From Planctomycetota bacterium (lineage in GTDB: Bacteria > Planctomycetota > PUPC01 > JACPCR01), in assembly GCA_030740295.1 (NCBI GenBank), contig JASLXP010000696.1:1-19374 (forward strand): DNA of 19,374 bases. Direction: 5' to 3'. The first letter of the stretch is position 1. Every line of letters starts with the position of its first letter. Below the pieces are notes generated by a model. It saw only the letters and a list, made by a program, of their open reading frames with translations, was not told where the DNA came from and did not search any database. Positions 14,752 to 19,374 of this stretch are shown here, in pieces. The translations under genes and the position numbers were made by a program.

Positions 14752-16446
14752 ATGTATGCACCGAATTTAAGATTGCTGCTCGAGCCTGAAGGCAGCCCGT
14801 TGCACGATGTCCTTGTCTGGTTCAATTCCGACGAGCATGGCCTGTCCCGACGGTACCCCATAGAGTTTTCACCCGCCGCCTGCCGTGAATTTGCGGTCTT
14901 CTATGACGAGTGGGACGCGGAGTTGGAAAAGATCGACTTTGACGGGCTCAGCGTCCCAGGACGCGTGGACTATCACCTGCTCAGGCAACGGATCGCGAAC
15001 GGGCGCCTGCATCGAGAACAGGAGCGGAAGCGGTACGAGGAGTCGAAAGTGTGGTTGCCCTTTGCCGAGGCGGTGATCGAGATCGAAGAGCGGCGGCTCG
15101 CGATCGAACCGATCGACCCGGAGGCCGCGGCGGGGAAACTGAACGATGCATGCAAGGCCACCATGGCCGTCGCTGAGAGGCTGGCGAAGCCGGGTGAGAA
15201 CACCGATCTTGATCCTGCCGCAGGAGCAGTCGTGCTGGCCTGCGCCAGGAAGCTGAAGGCTCAGTTGGAGAACTGGTACAAAGAGCGTAACGGCTACGAC
15301 CCGCTGATTAGCTGGTGGGCGGAGAAGCCGTACCGGGAGCTGACCGACACTCTGGACTCCTATATCAAGGCCCTGGAAACGGACATTGTGGGAGGTAAAG
15401 AGGGAGAGATTCCCCCCGTCGCGAACAAACCGCTGGGCCGCGACTTCATCGTGAATGCTTTGCGGAACGAGGCGATTGCCTACTCTCCCGAGGAACTGAT
15501 CGAGATCGCGGAGAAGGAACTCGCCTGGTGCGAAGCGCAGATGGAGAGCGTTGCCGAGGAACAGGGGTATCCCGCCAACCGCGCCGCCGCGATCGAGCAC
15601 ATCAAGAAGATGCACGTCCAGCCCGGCGAACAACCCTACCAGGGGAAAGCACTGGCCGATGAAGCCATTGCCTTTCTGGATGCCAACGGGCTCGTCTCGA
15701 TCCCTGAGCATGCCAGGCGCGTCTGGCGGCAGACGATGATTCCCCCCGAGACACAGATGTCGTATCCCTTCCTCTGGGGCGGCGAGACGATGGGAATGTC
15801 TTTCTCCCACAGCTCGATGACACATACGCAGAAGCTCTCGAGTATGCGGAGCAACAACATCCCCTTCCTGCGCGCAACCGTGCATCACGAGCTGATTCCG
15901 GGCCACCATCTACAGATGTACAAACAGGAGCGCTGCAATATTCATCGCCGAGGCTTCGGAACGCCCTTCTGTGGCGAGGGCTGGCCCCTGTATTGGGAAC
16001 TGCTGCTCTTCGAGAAGGGATTCCCGAAGACGCCGGCGGACCGGCTGGGTTTCCTGTTCTGGCGATTGCACCGCTGCGCGCGCGTGATGGTCGTGCTGGG
16101 ATTCCACATCGGCCGTTACACCATCCAGGATTGCCTCGACCTTGTGATCGACCGGGTCGGACACGAGTTGGAAGGAGGCACCTCCCAGGTGAGCTGGCTG
16201 ACTGCCGGCGGCGCCTCGCCGCTCTACGGGGCCGCCTACATGCTGGGAGGGCTGCAACTCATGGGGTTGCGGCGCGAGCTTGTGGACGGGGGAAGGATGA
16301 CGGAGCCCGAGTTCCACGACGCCGTGCTGGCGGCCAACAGTATGCCAATCGAACTGCTGCGCGCGCTGCTAACCGACACGCCTCTCGCTCGTGACTATGA
16401 GCCGGCGTGGCGAGGCCTTGCGAGCTACTCTGGGACCACGGATTGA
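14752..16446 (+). CDS. DUF885-family protein, putative zinc-dependent hydrolase
   Basis: 564 residues, normal for DUF885. The signature is TVHHELIPGHHLQMYKQ (377-393), with His379-Glu380 and His385-His386, and GEGWPLYWE (408-416) with Glu409. In DUF885 proteins the HE...PGHH and EGWxxY motifs resemble the active site of gluzincin peptidases and are thought to bind zinc. Long helical segments fill the N-terminal half. There is no signal peptide. AAGGAG ends about 11 bases before the ATG at 14752, slightly long but usable. The role in this cluster is not evident: it could be a peptidase or could act on an amide or ester in the breakdown product. It follows the esterase by 131 bases. Confidence 0.88.
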   Translation: MYAPNLRLLLEPEGSPLHDVLVWFNSDEHGLSRRYPIEFSPAACREFAVFYDEWDAELEKIDFDGLSVPGRVDYHLLRQRIANGRLHREQERKRYEESKVWLPFAEAVIEIEERRLAIEPIDPEAAAGKLNDACKATMAVAERLAKPGENTDLDPAAGAVVLACARKLKAQLENWYKERNGYDPLISWWAEKPYRELTDTLDSYIKALETDIVGGKEGEIPPVANKPLGRDFIVNALRNEAIAYSPEELIEIAEKELAWCEAQMESVAEEQGYPANRAAAIEHIKKMHVQPGEQPYQGKALADEAIAFLDANGLVSIPEHARRVWRQTMIPPETQMSYPFLWGGETMGMSFSHSSMTHTQKLSSMRSNNIPFLRATVHHELIPGHHLQMYKQERCNIHRRGFGTPFCGEGWPLYWELLLFEKGFPKTPADRLGFLFWRLHRCARVMVVLGFHIGRYTIQDCLDLVIDRVGHELEGGTSQVSWLTAGGASPLYGAAYMLGGLQLMGLRRELVDGGRMTEPEFHDAVLAANSMPIELLRALLTDTPLARDYEPAWRGLASYSGTTD

Positions 16447-16573
16447 ATTGCGGTCAACGCGCCCAGGAAGTTGTAGAGTGCCGCGTCCCCCGTTGAATTC
16501 GGGGTGAAAACCTCGTGACCCCACTGCCTCCGCTTTCGCATTATTCACGAATGAACCGTAATGGAGACTCCTG

Positions 16574-19237
16574 ATGCTTCGTAACCGACTCGCTGTCGTT
16601 TTGTCTCTCGTGTGCCTGGCTCTGACCATCCCGATAGCGCATGCAGAAACGCCTTCTGCCACACCGGCGGCGGACGCGGATGAGAAGCTGGTGCTCTGCT
16701 GGTACATGGTCTGTTTCGGCAATTCCGTGGAGCGCTACAAGCAGGAGATCGAGCTGGCACAGCGCCACGGGATCGATGGCTTTCTGCTCGACGTCGGGAC
16801 GTGGAACAGAAACAAGAACTACGTGACTTCTTCTGAGCGTCTTTACGAGGCGGCGAAACAGCTCGGCACGGGGTTCAAGCTGGCCATGTGCCCCGAATAT
16901 AGCGTGCAGCCCTTCGCGGATGAAGTCTTCGACATGGTGATGAAGTTCAAGGATCATCCCAATCAGTTCCGCCACGAGGGGGAGGTCGTGCTTTCAGGCT
17001 ATTGTCGTGCGTCCCTTTTCCCGCCGGCCGTGAAGAAAATCGAGGCCGCGGGCGTGCCGGTCTGCCTGGTACCGAACGTCTTCCTGCCGCGCTTCGCGTA
17101 TCGGCCGTGCATCGAGACGTTTGCGAAAGAGTTCGCGACCACGCCCGAGCTGGACGGGCTGATGCTGTTCAATGCAGAGGAGCTGGGCGCCATCATCAGC
17201 GACAACGCGGCCGCGCGGCGCGCCACTCAGAGGCTCGGCAAGATCTGCGCCGCCGGAGTCATCCCGAATTACAACAGCGCCAACCTTCAGGATTACCGCG
17301 GGCTCAGCGGCTATCTCGCCATGTGGGAGGGCGCAATCAACGACGGGGCCGACTGGATCAGCCTCGTGATCTGGAACGACTACAACGAAGACTCGGCCCT
17401 GATGCCCATGCGCTGGCCGCCCGGCTCCGAGCGCTACCAGTACAGCCGCGACGAGAGCTTCCTGCACGCCACCGCGTACGCCAGTGCCTGGTTCAAGTCC
17501 AGACGCCGCCCTGCCATCACTCAAGACAGATTCTTCGTCACTTACCGCAACCGGAGCAAGTGGCTGCGGCGCGCCTGGGACGGCAAGAAATGGGTGGATG
17601 TCTCACTCATGAAACCGGGACGGTTCGACCAGATTCACGATGACGTTCAGGACATGGTCTATATCGACAGTTTTCTGGCCGCGCCTGCATCGCTGTCAGT
17701 GCGTTTGGGGAGAAAAACCCACAAGTTCAATCTGCCCGCCGGAGTTGGGCATGCCGAGGTGCCGATGGTGCCGGGCGTGCCGCGTCTGAAGCTGACGCGC
17801 GACGATAAAATCCTGGCGGAAGTGCTCGGCCGTCGCCAGATCATCTCTCCGGAACAGGTGAACGAACGCAACAGCCTCGTGGGTTACCACCACCTCAACC
17901 GCGCCTGGGCGAGCGGCACTGCCATCGGCCCGGTCGTGAAGCGACTGGAAGCCGAAGCTGGCACGCTCGGCCCTGAAGCGAAGGTCGTGCAGCAGGCCGC
18001 CACCAAGGCCGTGGAGAACGCAGAAGTCAAGGAAAGCGGATTCACCGTGCCCGTCGATGGTCTGGAAACCGCCACCTACAACGTGCGCATCATCTATCGC
18101 AATCCCAGCAAAGGCGACGCACGACTGACGCTGCTCGCCGATGGCGCGGGGCTGGCCGAGAAGGACTATCCCTACTTCATCCCGGCCTGGCTGCCGCCGA
18201 CCAAAGGCCGTGGCTTTGAGACCGTCTCCTTTTTCTGGTCGCTCTACAAAGGCACGAGCATGCTCAAGCTCCAATGGCAGCCGGGGGTTATGTGGGGCAA
18301 GCCGCGCCCGGAGGACGACGATTATGGGACAGTCCAGGTGGACGCCATCGAACTGGTCAAGGTCGAACCCATCGCCACGCCGGAAGTGAAGTCCAGCGTC
18401 CTGCCTGAGCTGGTGTGGATACCTGGTGGCAGCTTCACCATGGGCTCGGACAAAGGCGGACCCGATGAGAAACCGCGGCACAGAGTGACGCTCTCCGGCT
18501 TCGCCATGGGCAAGTACGAAGTCACCAACCGGGAGTTCGAGCGTTTCGATCCCGCGCACCGCGCTTTCCGCAACGGTAACTCCTGGCGTGACCGCGAGCC
18601 GGTGTTGCACATCTCCTGGGTGGACGCTGTCAAGTACTGCAACTGGCTCTCGGAGCAGGCTGAGCTGACCCCGGTCTACGAGCACCGCGCGGCGAATCCA
18701 GACAAGCCCAAACAGAAGCAATGGATGGCAGACCTGAAGGCCGACGGTTTCCGACTGCCCACCGAGGCCGAATGGGAATACGTGGCCACCGGCCGAGGGG
18801 AAGGGCGCACCTATCCCTGGGGAAATGACGCACCGGTGCCGGGCGTCCACGGACGTTTCCAGTTGAAGTCAGCCCTCGGCGCGCGCCTGCCGCGCTCGGC
18901 CACCGAAGACCAGGGGGTCGTAGCGGTCGGCTCGTACCCGGTTGGCGCCAGCCGAGATGGTGTCATGGATTTGGCCGGCAATGCCGGCGAGTGGTGCACC
19001 GACTGGTATTCGTACCCTTACTCCGCAGAGAAGCAGACTAACCCCTGCAACCAGACACCGAGTAACTACCGCGTCGTCCGAGGCGGCACATGGAGTTGGT
19101 ACGGCCACAGCCAACGCGCCACCGACCGCGAATTCAACAGCCAGAATTATCCCGGCCACTCCTACTACGGACTGCGCGTCGTGCTGCCGGAGGAAGGATT
19201 TCGTAAGCTTGAGAAAACCGAACCGAAGGATCAATAA
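16574..19237 (+). CDS. Secreted GH71-like glycoside hydrolase fused to a SUMF1/FGE-like domain
   Basis: 887 residues. MLRNRLAVVLSLVCLALTIP and the following IAHA form a signal peptide. Residues ~38-420 read as a glycoside hydrolase family 71 barrel: LVLCWYMVCFGNSVERYK, LAQRHGIDGFLLDVG, and late in the domain WISLVIWNDYNED. GH71 contains alpha-1,3-glucanases; the catalytic residues were not pinpointed. A beta-rich linker or binding domain covers ~430-605. From 612 to 883 lies a C-type-lectin-like SUMF1 domain (LVWIPGGSFTMGS, GKYEVTNREF, FRLPTEAEWEYV, AGNAGEWCTDWY, VVRGGTW). The cysteine pair that formylglycine-generating enzymes carry after RGGS is absent, so this module is probably for binding rather than oxidation. 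GGAGA before the ATG supports the start. It is the last gene of the plus-strand cluster. Confidence 0.85.
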   Translation: MLRNRLAVVLSLVCLALTIPIAHAETPSATPAADADEKLVLCWYMVCFGNSVERYKQEIELAQRHGIDGFLLDVGTWNRNKNYVTSSERLYEAAKQLGTGFKLAMCPEYSVQPFADEVFDMVMKFKDHPNQFRHEGEVVLSGYCRASLFPPAVKKIEAAGVPVCLVPNVFLPRFAYRPCIETFAKEFATTPELDGLMLFNAEELGAIISDNAAARRATQRLGKICAAGVIPNYNSANLQDYRGLSGYLAMWEGAINDGADWISLVIWNDYNEDSALMPMRWPPGSERYQYSRDESFLHATAYASAWFKSRRRPAITQDRFFVTYRNRSKWLRRAWDGKKWVDVSLMKPGRFDQIHDDVQDMVYIDSFLAAPASLSVRLGRKTHKFNLPAGVGHAEVPMVPGVPRLKLTRDDKILAEVLGRRQIISPEQVNERNSLVGYHHLNRAWASGTAIGPVVKRLEAEAGTLGPEAKVVQQAATKAVENAEVKESGFTVPVDGLETATYNVRIIYRNPSKGDARLTLLADGAGLAEKDYPYFIPAWLPPTKGRGFETVSFFWSLYKGTSMLKLQWQPGVMWGKPRPEDDDYGTVQVDAIELVKVEPIATPEVKSSVLPELVWIPGGSFTMGSDKGGPDEKPRHRVTLSGFAMGKYEVTNREFERFDPAHRAFRNGNSWRDREPVLHISWVDAVKYCNWLSEQAELTPVYEHRAANPDKPKQKQWMADLKADGFRLPTEAEWEYVATGRGEGRTYPWGNDAPVPGVHGRFQLKSALGARLPRSATEDQGVVAVGSYPVGASRDGVMDLAGNAGEWCTDWYSYPYSAEKQTNPCNQTPSNYRVVRGGTWSWYGHSQRATDREFNSQNYPGHSYYGLRVVLPEEGFRKLEKTEPKDQ

Positions 19238-19374
19238 GGTGATAAGTCGTTACCGATATTCTGAGCGTAGCCACAAAGTGTCGGCTTGTGTTCGTCCTGG
19301 GCGCGGCGCGGCGCCCCCCCCCCCAAAAAACCCCGGTTGTAAAACAGCGGGGGGGGCGCCGCCCCCCCGGGGCA
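19238..19374. other. Contig-end sequence with a possible REP-like unit and low-complexity artefact
   Basis: GTAGC at 19267-19271 precedes a weak hairpin CACAA...TTGTG (19272-19290), again the GTAG-plus-stem layout. From about 19300 the sequence consists of GC-only repeats, an 11-base C run (19314-19324), an A6 run, an 8-base G run (19349-19356) and GGCGCC inverted copies. This looks like misassembled or low-quality read ends rather than genomic DNA. Confidence 0.6.

Noticed and set aside
16486..16505. Terminator candidate CCCCG-loop-CGGGG after the DUF885 gene
   Set aside because: Only five base pairs with no T-run after it; it could be chance in GC-rich DNA.

Overview
The window looks like accessory, polysaccharide-directed chromosome from a moderately GC-rich bacterium of the Planctomycetota/Verrucomicrobiota/Lentisphaerota type. 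This rests on family content read by eye: a DUF4838 enzyme fused to a CBM9-like domain, a GH71-like enzyme fused to a sulfatase-modifying-factor-like domain, heparinase II/III, sulfatase and sialidase remnants, DUF885, a REC-SpoIIE phosphatase, and many small hairpin repeats. No rRNA or marker gene is present, so the phylum is an inference. The last ~70 bases are homopolymer-rich and look like an unreliable contig end.

Layout. 1-955: end of a response regulator with a PP2C/SpoIIE output domain, cut by the window start. 979-1101: a tRNA-Glu(CUC) with its own promoter. 1102-1630: no intact gene; a decayed C-terminal fragment of a large protein and degenerate GTAG-hairpin repeats. 1631-4357: an acetoacetate-decarboxylase-like protein, a repeat cluster, an in-frame chimera of a sulfatase N-terminus and half a sialidase propeller, and an SDR oxidoreductase. 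4441-6918: a secreted DUF4838/CBM9-like protein carrying a repeat translated in frame. 6919-7755: a nest of inverted repeats next to a broken serine recombinase. 7756-8787 (minus strand): an alpha/beta hydrolase. 8788-9404: gene-free apart from two tiny ORFs.

9405-19237, all on the plus strand: a double amidohydrolase whose first half has lost its metal ligands, a heparinase II/III-like lyase with a zinc-ribbon-like motif (18-base gap, so almost certainly co-transcribed), a secreted esterase, a DUF885 metallohydrolase-like protein, and a secreted GH71-SUMF1-like protein. A plausible reading is a catabolic cluster: exported glycoside hydrolase and esterase act on an acidic or acylated polysaccharide, heparinase-type lyase and amidohydrolase handle products. 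The substrate cannot be read from sequence.

The most unusual items are a family of REP-like hairpins with a 5' GTAG and compensating stem changes, one copy of which is translated inside an enzyme; the fused active/pseudo amidohydrolase; the GH71-SUMF1 fusion without FGE-type cysteines; and the sulfatase-sialidase chimera.
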